Positions 7,540-15,753 are shown, numbered from the stretch's first letter. The stretch: DNA of 16,581 nt from CAJBIL01 sp044359525 (GCA_044359525.1 JBIKLY010000078.1:1-16581); one strand, 5' to 3'. A program made the numbers and translations. The notes: generated from the letters alone by a model not told the origin.

Positions 7540-7557
7540 TTGTCATCAATTTGTAAC
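7540..7557 (+). promoter_or_regulatory. Pho box upstream of phoB
   Basis: The 18 bases contain two 7-base direct repeats, TTGTCAT and TTGTAAC, starting 11 bases apart. They match the PhoB consensus CTGTCAT-AAAT-CTGTCAC at 14 of 18 positions by my count. An AT-rich TTAATAAA at 7564-7571 is a candidate -10, somewhat closer than usual. The site is about 46 bases before the phoB start, suggesting that phosphorylated PhoB activates its own operon. Confidence 0.75.
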
Positions 7558-7603
7558 CGCATCTTAATAAACTGGCGGCTACAGATCATGGAGAACCTGT
7601 TAT

Positions 7604-8296
7604 ATGTCCGCCAATATTCTCGTCGTTGAAGATGAACCTGCTATTCAGGAACTGATCGCTGCCAATCTTCAGCACGCCGGTCATCGGGTATTGCGCGCCT
7701 ACGACGCTGAAGAGGCTATCCGGCTCGTGCGTGAAACCTTGCCGGATGTCGTGCTGCTTGACTGGATGCTACCGGGCATGTCCGGTATCCAGTTCGCGCG
7801 TCGTCTGCGCAGTGAGGAGCGTACGCGTGATCTGCCAATCATCATGCTTACGGCGCGCGGTGAGGAGCACGATAAAGTCTCCGGCTTGGAAGCGGGTGCC
7901 GATGATTATCTGACCAAGCCGTTTTCGCCACGTGAATTGCTTGCCCGGATCAAGGCGGTTTTGCGCCGTCGCGCGCCGCAGATGACCGAGGATCTGATTG
8001 AAATCGAAGGGCTGCGTCTGGATCCGGTCACACATCGTATCTTTGGTGATGGCAAAGCGCTTGATCTGGGCCCGACAGAATTTCGCCTGCTGCATTTTTT
8101 TATGACGCACACTGAGCGGGTGCATAGCCGCACGCAACTGCTTGATCAGGTGTGGGGTGATCACGTGTTTGTCGAGGAGCGTACGGTAGATGTGCATATC
8201 CGTCGACTTCGTGCTTCGCTTGAATTGAGTGGTCACGATCGCTTGATTCAGACGGTGCGTGGCAGCGGCTATCGTTTCTCGGCGCTTGCCGAATGA
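7604..8296 (+). CDS. phoB: Phosphate regulon response regulator PhoB
   Basis: This 230-residue OmpR-family response regulator activates phosphate-starvation genes. The receiver domain (about 1-122) shows the acidic pair E9/D10, the phosphoacceptor D53 in LLDWMLPG, T83 and K105 in the L-T-K-P-F loop. The C-terminal winged helix (about 130-228) includes the PhoB-like L-G-P-T-E-F-R-L-L-H-F-F and the recognition-helix region EERTVDVHIRRLRASLE, ending in VRGSGYRFS. GGAGA at 7590-7594 supports the ATG at 7604. It is the first gene of a phoBR operon and has a Pho box in front. The PhoB assignment over other OmpR-type regulators rests on these motifs plus the adjoining phoR. Confidence 0.95.
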   Translation: MSANILVVEDEPAIQELIAANLQHAGHRVLRAYDAEEAIRLVRETLPDVVLLDWMLPGMSGIQFARRLRSEERTRDLPIIMLTARGEEHDKVSGLEAGADDYLTKPFSPRELLARIKAVLRRRAPQMTEDLIEIEGLRLDPVTHRIFGDGKALDLGPTEFRLLHFFMTHTERVHSRTQLLDQVWGDHVFVEERTVDVHIRRLRASLELSGHDRLIQTVRGSGYRFSALAE

Positions 8297-8324
8297 GACG
8301 TTTCAGAAGCGTCAGGGAGTCTGC

Positions 8325-9632
8325 ATGAGTTCGGTGTGGTGGCGGGCTGCGGGGGTGTTGCTGCTCATCACTTTGTTTGTTTTCGTACCGGCATGGATTA
8401 TCTATGGTCTGCGCTGGGCGCTGGGCGCGATGATTGGCAGTATTTTGCTGCTGTTCGGCTGGCATCTGTTCGAGCTTGGACGGCTTATTGAGTGGCTGCG
8501 AGGGCCGCTGGATGCGCCTTTGCCAGAAGGCAGCGGTGTTTGGGAAATCGCTTTTGCCGGTCTGCATCGTCGCGTACGGATTCGCAGTGGTCAGCAGCAG
8601 GCCTTGTCTGATACGCTCAAGCGCTTTACCCGCGCCGCGCAGGCGCTGCCGGACGGAATCATTGTCTTCAATCGGCATCGGCATATTGACTGGATCAACA
8701 CCAACGCTGAAAGCCATTTCCAGTTGTCAGCGGTGGTTGATCAGGGGCAGACCTTGACCAACCTGATTCGCCAGCCGGATTTCGTGGCTTATCTTGACGC
8801 AGAGCGTTACGACGAGCCCTTGATTTATCGCAGCGGTCGTGTCGAAGGGCAGACACTGCTGCTGCAGGTCATTCCTTATGGCGAAGACCAGACCTTGCTG
8901 CTTTCACGCGACATCAGCCATCTTGAACGTCTGGAGACGATGCGCCGCGATTTCGTCGCCAATGTGTCGCACGAGCTAAAAACACCGCTTACGGTGGTTG
9001 CCGGATTTACCGAGATGCTGGCTGATTCAGAGACCTCCTACAGTGATGCCGAGGTGAGGCAGTATCTTGCGCTGATCCGTGAACAAGCTTTGCGCATGCA
9101 GCGTTTGATCGAAGATCTCCTGACACTCTCGGCACTTGAGACGGGAAGTAGCCAGTGGAGCGATGAGCGCGTTGAGCTTGAGCCTGTTTTGCAAAGCCTT
9201 CTTATCGAGGCCAGGGCACTTTCTGCCGGCCGGCATGAACTCGGTCTGAGTATTGAAGCGCCAGCCGTTCTCAATGGTTGTGTGAATGAGTTGCGCAGTG
9301 CCTTTGGCAATCTGATCAGCAATGCCGTGCGCTACACGCCGGTTGGTGGCCGGATCGAGCTTATCTGGCGCTTGCGCGAGGGACAGGGGGAGTTTGTGGT
9401 GGCCGATACCGGTATCGGCATTTCGCCGCAACATATTCCGCGCCTGACCGAGCGTTTTTACCGGATTGATCGCAGTCGATCACGCGAGACCGGCGGCACC
9501 GGCCTCGGCCTGGCGATTGTCAAGCATGTCCTGACCCACCACCAGGCGGTGCTTGATGTTGAAAGTGAGCCAGGCAAGGGTAGCCGCTTTACGGCGCGTT
9601 TTCCGGCGAGCCGGCTGGCCATGGAAAACTGA
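8325..9632 (+). CDS. phoR: Phosphate regulon sensor histidine kinase PhoR
   Basis: This 435-residue membrane histidine kinase is the partner of PhoB. Two close hydrophobic segments (about 8-28 and 32-47) with almost no periplasmic loop form the PhoR-type N-terminal domain. A cytoplasmic linker and a PAS domain (about 95-200) follow. The HisKA motif FVANVSHELKTPLT places the phosphorylated histidine at H216. The ATPase domain has the N-box NLISNAVRYTP (329-339), the G1 box DTGIGI (361-366) and the G2 box GGTGLGLAIVKH (390-401). The ATG at 8325 is chosen because AGGGAG (8314-8319) lies five bases upstream; it follows phoB by 28 bases. The lack of a large sensor domain fits PhoR, which senses through the Pst/PhoU complex. 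The gene ends three bases from a convergent gene. Confidence 0.95.
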   Translation: MSSVWWRAAGVLLLITLFVFVPAWIIYGLRWALGAMIGSILLLFGWHLFELGRLIEWLRGPLDAPLPEGSGVWEIAFAGLHRRVRIRSGQQQALSDTLKRFTRAAQALPDGIIVFNRHRHIDWINTNAESHFQLSAVVDQGQTLTNLIRQPDFVAYLDAERYDEPLIYRSGRVEGQTLLLQVIPYGEDQTLLLSRDISHLERLETMRRDFVANVSHELKTPLTVVAGFTEMLADSETSYSDAEVRQYLALIREQALRMQRLIEDLLTLSALETGSSQWSDERVELEPVLQSLLIEARALSAGRHELGLSIEAPAVLNGCVNELRSAFGNLISNAVRYTPVGGRIELIWRLREGQGEFVVADTGIGISPQHIPRLTERFYRIDRSRSRETGGTGLGLAIVKHVLTHHQAVLDVESEPGKGSRFTARFPASRLAMEN

Positions 9633-9635
9633 GCG

Positions 9636-11246
9636 CTACCCGACAAGCACGAAGCTGACGCGTTCAAAATCCGGGCCGTCACCGAGGACGTGGAGCAGTT
9701 TTACCCGCCAGGCCCTGTCGGTATGAATTTCAATGATCCGACCCGCATGAAACCAGCCTTGCGGCACAACCAGCGACTGTTCTTCGCCAGCCGCCGGGAT
9801 GGCGGGCAGCATGAATGCGCGGCTAAACATCTCGGAGTGATCATCCTGGTGTGCGACAGGGCGTGCGGCAATGGCTTGCGGCATGCCGGGGAGAGCGGCG
9901 ACCCCGGCGATCAGTCCGCCCCCCTGTTCCTGCATCAACCAGCTCGTCTGTACCAGCAAATAATGTTCGCCGTCGTGTGGGCAAACTGCAAGCAGCTGCC
10001 CATGCGCCATTTTCTTGCCAACAATGCTGCGCATCAGACGAAAACCATTGGCTGATTGATTGACGACCTCCCATTGGTCCACAGTAAAACTAACTTGCCC
10101 CTGATGTATCTGCAGTTGTTGTGTCGGATCGACCATGTGGCGGAAGGTGAACAGGCTGTCGAATTCCTGCCGGGAGTACATCCGCACATTCTCCGGCTGG
10201 TTGAATTCCTGTCCGGCGATGTAATAGTGCATGGCCTCAAAGCCTGCACACACCCGGGCGATTCCCGAGGCGGCCTGCCGACGGAACTTGCGCGGCGCAC
10301 GAGCCTGCGACCAGGGGCGCGAGAGGTGTTCAAGCAGCCGGTTGCATTGTCCGGCAGAGCAGTCTTCGCCAAGGCCGATCTGGGCCGGGGATATCTTCTG
10401 GCGCAGTTGCTGACGTACCTGTGTCAGTTGCATGGCCAGGCGCGAAGTATCCAGACGGCGCAGGTGTTCGGTTTGCAGGCAATCTGCGGTCGAACGTATG
10501 CCGACGTCCTGCATCAGGTCAATCACGAACTGTGGAAGTGGCTCGCCCGGCACCGCCAGGTGCAGGCTGACAAGTGGCGCCCAATTGTTTGCCCAGCGCC
10601 GAACCAGGCTCTGATCGCGTACCGAAAGGCTGTAAGGGCCGGCCAGCTCCGAAAGCAGCAGGCTAAGAAAGGCTGCTGTACAGTGCGTGCTGCGTCCCAT
10701 CGGGTCAAGGGCATCAGGGATGGCGAGGGTAGCTACGCCCCACTCTTCGGCACTGGCGTAGTAGCCATGCAGGTCCAGCCAGAGTCCGGGCGGCAATTCG
10801 CGACGGGCACGGTGGTGTTCAACGATCGCCATACCCGTGTAATAGATGCAGCGATGCAAAACCAGCGCGACACGCAGGCCATGCTCGGCATCGTCAAATG
10901 AGGTATCCAGCTCGGCGCAATGGGCGTAGGCATGGGCGGCCTTGAGCCAGGTGGAAACCACCTGCTGGAAACACCCCTCTTCAATTTCGCCAAGCGGCAA
11001 GGGCTTGTTGATGTAGCGCCTGGCAAGTTCTTCCTCGACGAAACAGAGGGGAACGCGCAATTGCTCGAGAAGGTTGAGATAGACAGCCGCTTGAGGCGGT
11101 GCCTGCAGCAAACTGTCAAGGAAGCAGTTGAGTTCGCTCTCAGCCTGCAGCGGATTGGCCAAGGGCAGGCGGGAGAGGATCTGGAGTCCGGTTTGTAGAT
11201 CCGGAATTGCCATAACGACGGGGATGCGGGTGATTACTGCGCTCAT
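9636..11246 (-). CDS. Uncharacterised 536-residue protein with a PilZ-like region
   Basis: I do not recognise a named gene here. The N-terminal ~300 residues are alpha-helical-looking, with no signal peptide and no clear membrane segment. One part (L-A-N-P-L-Q-A-E-S-E-L through N-K-P-L-P-L, about 29-86) feels family-like to me. In the C-terminal part there is RKFRR (319-323), which fits the PilZ RxxxR motif, and later W-E-V-V-N-Q-S-A-N-G-F-R-L (392-404), which fits (D/N)xSxxG. These two c-di-GMP-binding motifs are about 75 residues apart instead of the usual 20-30, so an insertion would split the domain. A beta-rich tail ends the protein. The start ATG at 11244-11246 is preferred over an upstream TTG because AAGGA lies nine bases before it. 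It follows the HIT gene by 24 bases and is probably co-transcribed. Binding of c-di-GMP is inference. Confidence 0.75.
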   Translation of the reverse strand: MSAVITRIPVVMAIPDLQTGLQILSRLPLANPLQAESELNCFLDSLLQAPPQAAVYLNLLEQLRVPLCFVEEELARRYINKPLPLGEIEEGCFQQVVSTWLKAAHAYAHCAELDTSFDDAEHGLRVALVLHRCIYYTGMAIVEHHRARRELPPGLWLDLHGYYASAEEWGVATLAIPDALDPMGRSTHCTAAFLSLLLSELAGPYSLSVRDQSLVRRWANNWAPLVSLHLAVPGEPLPQFVIDLMQDVGIRSTADCLQTEHLRRLDTSRLAMQLTQVRQQLRQKISPAQIGLGEDCSAGQCNRLLEHLSRPWSQARAPRKFRRQAASGIARVCAGFEAMHYYIAGQEFNQPENVRMYSRQEFDSLFTFRHMVDPTQQLQIHQGQVSFTVDQWEVVNQSANGFRLMRSIVGKKMAHGQLLAVCPHDGEHYLLVQTSWLMQEQGGGLIAGVAALPGMPQAIAARPVAHQDDHSEMFSRAFMLPAIPAAGEEQSLVVPQGWFHAGRIIEIHTDRAWRVKLLHVLGDGPDFERVSFVLVG

Positions 11247-11270
11247 GATCAAATGTCCTTGGTCGCTCGG

Positions 11271-11702
11271 TCAAACAGCATCAAGTGCCGCGACAATTTC
11301 CCTGTAAAGCAGATGACTGCCAACGACTCTGCGCATCGGAACATTGACGCGCTGCGCCGTACCCCATACCGGGTGGGGGAAATGGCGATCATTGTTCCAG
11401 CGAGGAATGACATGCCAATGAACATGCGGCGTCATGTTGCCAAAACTTGCCAGATTCATCTTGTCCGGTTGGTAGAGCTTGCGTAGTGCTTTTTCGACCG
11501 CAAAGACAACACGCATCACGCGCTGCCGTTCAGTATCCGGGATATCCGTCATTTCACGTTCGTGACGATTGAGAATCACCCGACAAAACCCCGGGTAGTC
11601 CGGATCGGCAACGCTGACGACGCGACAAAGCGCATCCTGCCAGACCAGCTCACCGCCAGGCGAGCCACAAAGCTCGCAATGATCGTCCCGTTCCCCCTGC
11701 AT
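11271..11702 (-). CDS. HIT-family nucleotide-binding protein
   Basis: This 143-residue protein belongs to the histidine-triad superfamily, which hydrolyses or transfers nucleotidyl groups (purine phosphoramidates, dinucleoside polyphosphates or nucleotidyl adducts). The triad H-V-H-W-H-V lies at residues 93-98, preceded by N-L-A-S-F-G-N-M-T-P. An N-terminal C-E-L-C (9-12) suggests a zinc-binding knuckle as seen in some HIT groups. The substrate cannot be told from sequence. The frame is open 23 codons upstream to a TTG, but that stretch is AT-rich and not protein-like, so the ATG at 11700-11702 is chosen; GGAAG about ten bases upstream can serve as ribosome site. It precedes the PilZ-like gene by 24 bases, implying an operon. 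Confidence 0.9.
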   Translation of the reverse strand: MQGERDDHCELCGSPGGELVWQDALCRVVSVADPDYPGFCRVILNRHEREMTDIPDTERQRVMRVVFAVEKALRKLYQPDKMNLASFGNMTPHVHWHVIPRWNNDRHFPHPVWGTAQRVNVPMRRVVGSHLLYREIVAALDAV

Positions 11703-11732
11703 ATCCTGCTCACTTCCCTCTAAACATCTGCC

Positions 11733-11758
11733 ATATTTGCAAAAGATAAGGCAAATAT
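11733..11758. promoter_or_regulatory. AT-rich inverted repeat upstream of the HIT gene
   Basis: ATATTTGC at 11733-11740 and GCAAATAT at 11751-11758 are exact reverse complements separated by ten bases. The repeat lies about 31 bases upstream of the HIT start codon, where a promoter would be expected. Its size and spacing suit a dimeric repressor operator, but no regulator can be named. Confidence 0.5.
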
Positions 11759-11842
11759 CGAGGAAAACCAAGGAATTATGTCACGAAGACTCGATTTTTG
11801 ATGCTGAACAGCGACCATCGCCTGTCTGTCCGGCAGGGAAAA

Positions 11843-14800
11843 CTACAGCAGAACGCGTTCAATGCCACCGTTGTTGGCTTTCTCGATGTAGTTGACCATC
11901 CAGTCGTCACCGAGCAGATACTTGGCCATCTCAACGACGATGTAGTCCGCCTGCGTGCCGCCATCATCGTTATAGCGCGAAAGCCCTTGCAGGCACGACG
12001 GGCATGAAGTCAGGACCTTCAGATCTCCCTTGAAGCCGTCAGCGCGCAGCTTCTCGGCCCCTTTTTCGATCTCCTCCTGTTTGCGGAAGCGCACCTGTGT
12101 CGATACATCGGGGCGCGTGATGGCCAGCGTTCCTGATTCGCCGCAACAACGGTCAGAGAGGTCGACCTGCTGGCCCATCAGTTCGTTGACCACCTTGATT
12201 CCCGACATCGTCTTCATCGGTTTATGGCAGGGTTCGTGGTACATATAGCGCGTACCGGCAACGCCTTCAAGCTTGATCCCCTTTTCTAGCAGGTACTCAT
12301 GGATGTCGAGCAGCCGGCAGCCGGGGAAGATCTTGTCGAACTGATATTTCAGCAACTGATCCATGCAGGTACCGCAGGAGACGATCACCGTCTTGATGTC
12401 GAGATAGTTCAGCGTGTTGGCGACGCGGTGGAAGAGCACGCGGTTGTCGGTGGTGATCTTTTGCCCTTGCGCGGCCTCGCCGGCCGCCGTCTGCGGGTAG
12501 CCGCAGCACAGGTAGCCGGGCGGCAGCACGGTCTGCGTACCCATCTCGTAGAGCATTGCCTGGGTGGCCAGGCCGACCTGCGAGAACAGGCGTTCCGAGC
12601 CGCAGCCCGGGAAGTAGAAGACGGCGTCCGACTCGTCATTCACCTTCTGCGGGTCGCGGATCACCGGCACCACCTTGTCGTCCTCGATGTCGAGCAGGGC
12701 GCGCGAAGTACGCTTGGGCAGGCCGCCGGGCATCGGCTTGTTGATGAAGTGGATGATCTGCGAGCGGATTGTCGGGGGGCCGAGCGTTGCCGGCGGCTGC
12801 TTGATCTGGCTCTGGATCAGGCCGAAGGACTTGGCCGTCTTGTAGGCCAGACGCTGCGCCGTGTAGCCCCACTCGATCATCACCTTGCGCACGAGCTTGA
12901 TCGTTGCCGGGTCTTTCATGGTCAGGAAGGCCATCGCCGCCGCCTTGGCCGGGACGAATTTCTTCTTGCCCTGCTCGCGCAGGAAGTTGCGCATGGCGAT
13001 CGTCACGTCGCCGAAGTCGATGTCCACCGGGCAGGGCGTCACGCACTTGTGGCAGATCGTGCAGTGGTCGGCGACGTCGTTGAACTCGTCGAAGTGCATC
13101 AGCGAGATGCCGCGCCGCGTCTGCTCTTCGTAGAGGAAGGCTTCGATCAGCAGCGAGGTGGCGAGGATCTTGTTACGCGGCGAGTAGAGCAGGTTGGCGC
13201 GCGGCACGTGCGTCGAGCAGACCGGCTTGCACTTGCCGCAACGCAGGCAGTCCTTGATCGACGCTGAAATCTTGCCGATTTCTGACTGCTCCATGATCAG
13301 CGATTCGGTGCCGAGCAGCGAGAACGACGGCGTGTAGGCGTTCTCCAGATCGCCGCCCGGCAGCAGCTTGCCCTTGTTGAAGCGGCCTTCGGGGTCGACC
13401 CTGGCCTTGTAGTCGCGGAAGGGCTGGATCTCGGCTTCGGTCAGGAACTCCAGCTTGGTGATGCCGATGCCGTGCTCGCCGGAGATTACGCCATCAAGCG
13501 CACGCGCCAGCAGCATGATGCGCGCCACCGCCGCGTTGGCGGTGTGCAGCATCTCGTAGTTGTCCGAGTTGACCGGAATGTTGGTGTGCACGTTGCCGTC
13601 GCCGGCATGCATGTGCAGCGCGACGAAAATGCGGCCGCGCAGGGTTTCCTTGTGGATGGCCTCGATGCGGTCGAGGATCGGCCGGTAGACGCTGCCGTCG
13701 AAGATGGTTTCGAGTTGCGGCTTGAGTTCGCTCTTCCACGAGACGCGCACCGAATAGTCCTGCAGGCGATGGAAGAGGGCGGGATGGTCGGCCTTGTTGG
13801 ACAGTGCGCCGGCTTCAACGCCAAGTGCGGCGAATTGCGCTTCGGCTTGCGCCAGCGGCAGATCGAGATTGTCGAGCAGCCACTGCCAGCGCGTGCGCAC
13901 GGCGGCGATGGCTTCCAGCGCCACCTGCCGGCGGTCGCCGATCAGCACCTCGTTGTCGAGGTTGGTGTCGCCGCGATGCAGCGGTAGCTCACCTTGCACG
14001 AACTCGGCGAGCGAATCGCACAGCGCCAGCTTGTTCTGTGTCGACAGCTCGATGTTGATGCGCTCGATACCGTCGCAGTATTCGCCCATGCGCGGCAGCG
14101 GGATGACCACGTCTTCGTTGAGCTTGAAGGCGTTGGTGTGGCGCGAGATGGCCGCGGTGCGCGAGCGGTCGAGCCAGAATTTCTTGCGCGAATCGGCGTC
14201 GACGGCGATGAAGCCCTCAGCCGAGCGCAGGTTGCACATGCGCACGACTTCCGATGCGGCGCTCATTACCGCCTTCTCGTCGTGTCCGACGATGTCGCCG
14301 ATCAGCACCATCTTCGGTCGGCCGTGGCGCTTGGCTTTGGTGGCGTAGCCGACGGCGCGCACGTAGCGCTCGTCGAGGTGTTCGAGACCGGCGAGCAGCA
14401 CGCCGGCCGTATTGCCGGCGCCGCCCGGCTTGAAGTAGTCGGTGATCTCGACGATCGCCGGAACGGCTTCGCGCACCTGACCGAAGAATTCGAGGCAGAC
14501 GGTGCGCGTGTGCGGCGGCATCTTGTGCAGCACCCAGCGCGCCGCGACGATCAGGCCGTCGGTGCCTTCCTTCTGCACGCCGGGCAGGCCGGCGAGGAAC
14601 TTGTCGGTGACGTCCTTGCCGAGGCCGACCTTGCGGAATTTCTGGCCGGGGATTTCGAGGATTTCGGCTTCGCCGAACGGCGTCTTGCCGTCCTTGCGGA
14701 AGCGTTGAACCTCGAAGCGTGCAATATCCTGCTCGTGGATCTTGCCGAAGTTGTGATTGATCCGCGTCACTTCCATGAAGTGGCCGCTCGGATCGACCAT

Positions 14801-15697
14801 CTTCCACCACGCCAGATTATCGAGCGCGGTGCCCCACAGCACGGCTTTTTTGCCGCCGGCGTTCATCGCGATGTTGCCGCCGATGCACGAGGCTTCGGCC
14901 GAGGTCGGGTCGACGGCGAAGACGCGGCCGGCCGCCGAGGCGGCCTCCGAAACGCGCGCGGTGACGACGCCGGCGCTGGTGCGGATGGTGGCGTAGGGCT
15001 GGTCGCAGCCGGGCAGAAGCATCTCTTCGACGGCGCCGATGGTGATCAGCTTTTCCGTGTTGATCACCACCGACAGCGGCGTCAGCGGCACGGCGCCGCC
15101 GGTGTAGCCGGTGCCGCCGCCACGCGGGATGATGGTCAGGCCAAGCTCAATGCAACCACGCACCAATGCGGCCATTTCCTCTTCGGTATCCGGGTAGAGG
15201 ACAACGAAGGGGTACTCGATGCGCCAGTCGGTGGCGTCGGTAACGTGCGAGACGCGGGCCAGGCCGTCGAAGGCGATGTTGTCCTTGCGGGTGTGTTTGG
15301 TGAGAATTTTCTTCACCCGGCTACGGAGCGTGATGGTATCGGCGAAATGACGTTCGAAGCGGTTGACCGCGGTCTGTGCCGCGTCATACAGCTTGAGCAC
15401 CTTGGCGTTGCCCTGGCGACGCTTGTCGATCTCGCCGAGGCGGTGGCGCAGCGCCTGCACCAGTGCATCGCGCCGGTCGCGGTTGGCCAGCAGGTCGTCT
15501 TCCAGATAGGGGTTGCGCTGGACGACCCAGATGTCGCCGAGCACTTCATAGAGCATGCGCGCCGAGCGACCGGTGACGCGTTCGCTGCGCAATTCGTCGA
15601 GAATCGCCCAGTTTTCCGCGCCGAGCAGGCGAATGACGATTTCGCGGTCGGAGAACGACGTGTAGTTGTAGGGAATTTCGCGCAGGCGGGCGTTCAT
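11843..15697 (-). CDS. DUF3683 / FAD-linked oxidase / 4Fe-4S / CCG-domain fusion dehydrogenase
   Basis: This 1284-residue protein joins all parts of a flavin and iron-sulphur 2-hydroxyacid dehydrogenase. After an N-terminal DUF3683-like segment (about 1-130) comes an FAD-binding PCMH domain, with PRGGGTGYTGGAVPL (191-205) and D-P-T-S-A-E-A-S-C-I-G-G-N-I-A-M-N-A-G-G (263-282). The FAD-oxidase C-terminal domain holds HMHAGDGNVHTN (695-706), EHGIGITK (741-748) and NKGKLLP. Two 4Fe-4S motifs follow: C817-x2-C-x2-C-x3-C827, and C879, C882, C885, C889. Two CCG domains like those of GlcF/LutA/HdrB end the protein (CCG at 1064-1066 with SCGTC; CCG at 1184-1186 with SCPSC). D-lactate or a similar acid is the likely substrate, with electrons passing to quinone; this is inferred from family. 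No membrane helix is evident. The ATG at 15695-15697 is chosen over a TTG seven codons upstream; the ribosome site is weak. Confidence 0.93.
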   Translation of the reverse strand: MNARLREIPYNYTSFSDREIVIRLLGAENWAILDELRSERVTGRSARMLYEVLGDIWVVQRNPYLEDDLLANRDRRDALVQALRHRLGEIDKRRQGNAKVLKLYDAAQTAVNRFERHFADTITLRSRVKKILTKHTRKDNIAFDGLARVSHVTDATDWRIEYPFVVLYPDTEEEMAALVRGCIELGLTIIPRGGGTGYTGGAVPLTPLSVVINTEKLITIGAVEEMLLPGCDQPYATIRTSAGVVTARVSEAASAAGRVFAVDPTSAEASCIGGNIAMNAGGKKAVLWGTALDNLAWWKMVDPSGHFMEVTRINHNFGKIHEQDIARFEVQRFRKDGKTPFGEAEILEIPGQKFRKVGLGKDVTDKFLAGLPGVQKEGTDGLIVAARWVLHKMPPHTRTVCLEFFGQVREAVPAIVEITDYFKPGGAGNTAGVLLAGLEHLDERYVRAVGYATKAKRHGRPKMVLIGDIVGHDEKAVMSAASEVVRMCNLRSAEGFIAVDADSRKKFWLDRSRTAAISRHTNAFKLNEDVVIPLPRMGEYCDGIERINIELSTQNKLALCDSLAEFVQGELPLHRGDTNLDNEVLIGDRRQVALEAIAAVRTRWQWLLDNLDLPLAQAEAQFAALGVEAGALSNKADHPALFHRLQDYSVRVSWKSELKPQLETIFDGSVYRPILDRIEAIHKETLRGRIFVALHMHAGDGNVHTNIPVNSDNYEMLHTANAAVARIMLLARALDGVISGEHGIGITKLEFLTEAEIQPFRDYKARVDPEGRFNKGKLLPGGDLENAYTPSFSLLGTESLIMEQSEIGKISASIKDCLRCGKCKPVCSTHVPRANLLYSPRNKILATSLLIEAFLYEEQTRRGISLMHFDEFNDVADHCTICHKCVTPCPVDIDFGDVTIAMRNFLREQGKKKFVPAKAAAMAFLTMKDPATIKLVRKVMIEWGYTAQRLAYKTAKSFGLIQSQIKQPPATLGPPTIRSQIIHFINKPMPGGLPKRTSRALLDIEDDKVVPVIRDPQKVNDESDAVFYFPGCGSERLFSQVGLATQAMLYEMGTQTVLPPGYLCCGYPQTAAGEAAQGQKITTDNRVLFHRVANTLNYLDIKTVIVSCGTCMDQLLKYQFDKIFPGCRLLDIHEYLLEKGIKLEGVAGTRYMYHEPCHKPMKTMSGIKVVNELMGQQVDLSDRCCGESGTLAITRPDVSTQVRFRKQEEIEKGAEKLRADGFKGDLKVLTSCPSCLQGLSRYNDDGGTQADYIVVEMAKYLLGDDWMVNYIEKANNGGIERVLL

Positions 15698-15738
15698 GAG
15701 CAATCCAGGAGCTTCCAAAAGGAGAATTTTAGCTTATC

Positions 15739-15753
15739 GCAGTGCAACACTGC
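15739..15753. promoter_or_regulatory. Perfect 6-3-6 dyad upstream of the dehydrogenase gene
   Basis: GCAGTG and CACTGC flank a CAA centre, forming an exact inverted repeat about 41 bases upstream of the DUF3683 fusion gene start. In this 221-base divergent region it is a plausible operator for that gene, the secretion gene, or both. No regulator is known from the sequence. Confidence 0.4.

Noticed and set aside
11811..11821. Small palindrome GCGACCATCGC downstream of the dehydrogenase gene as a terminator
   Set aside because: The stem is only 4 bp and no T-run follows directly on the minus strand.
12299..13267. 322-codon open frame on the plus strand
   Set aside because: This is also antisense to the iron-sulphur and CCG part of the dehydrogenase gene and shows no recognisable motif.
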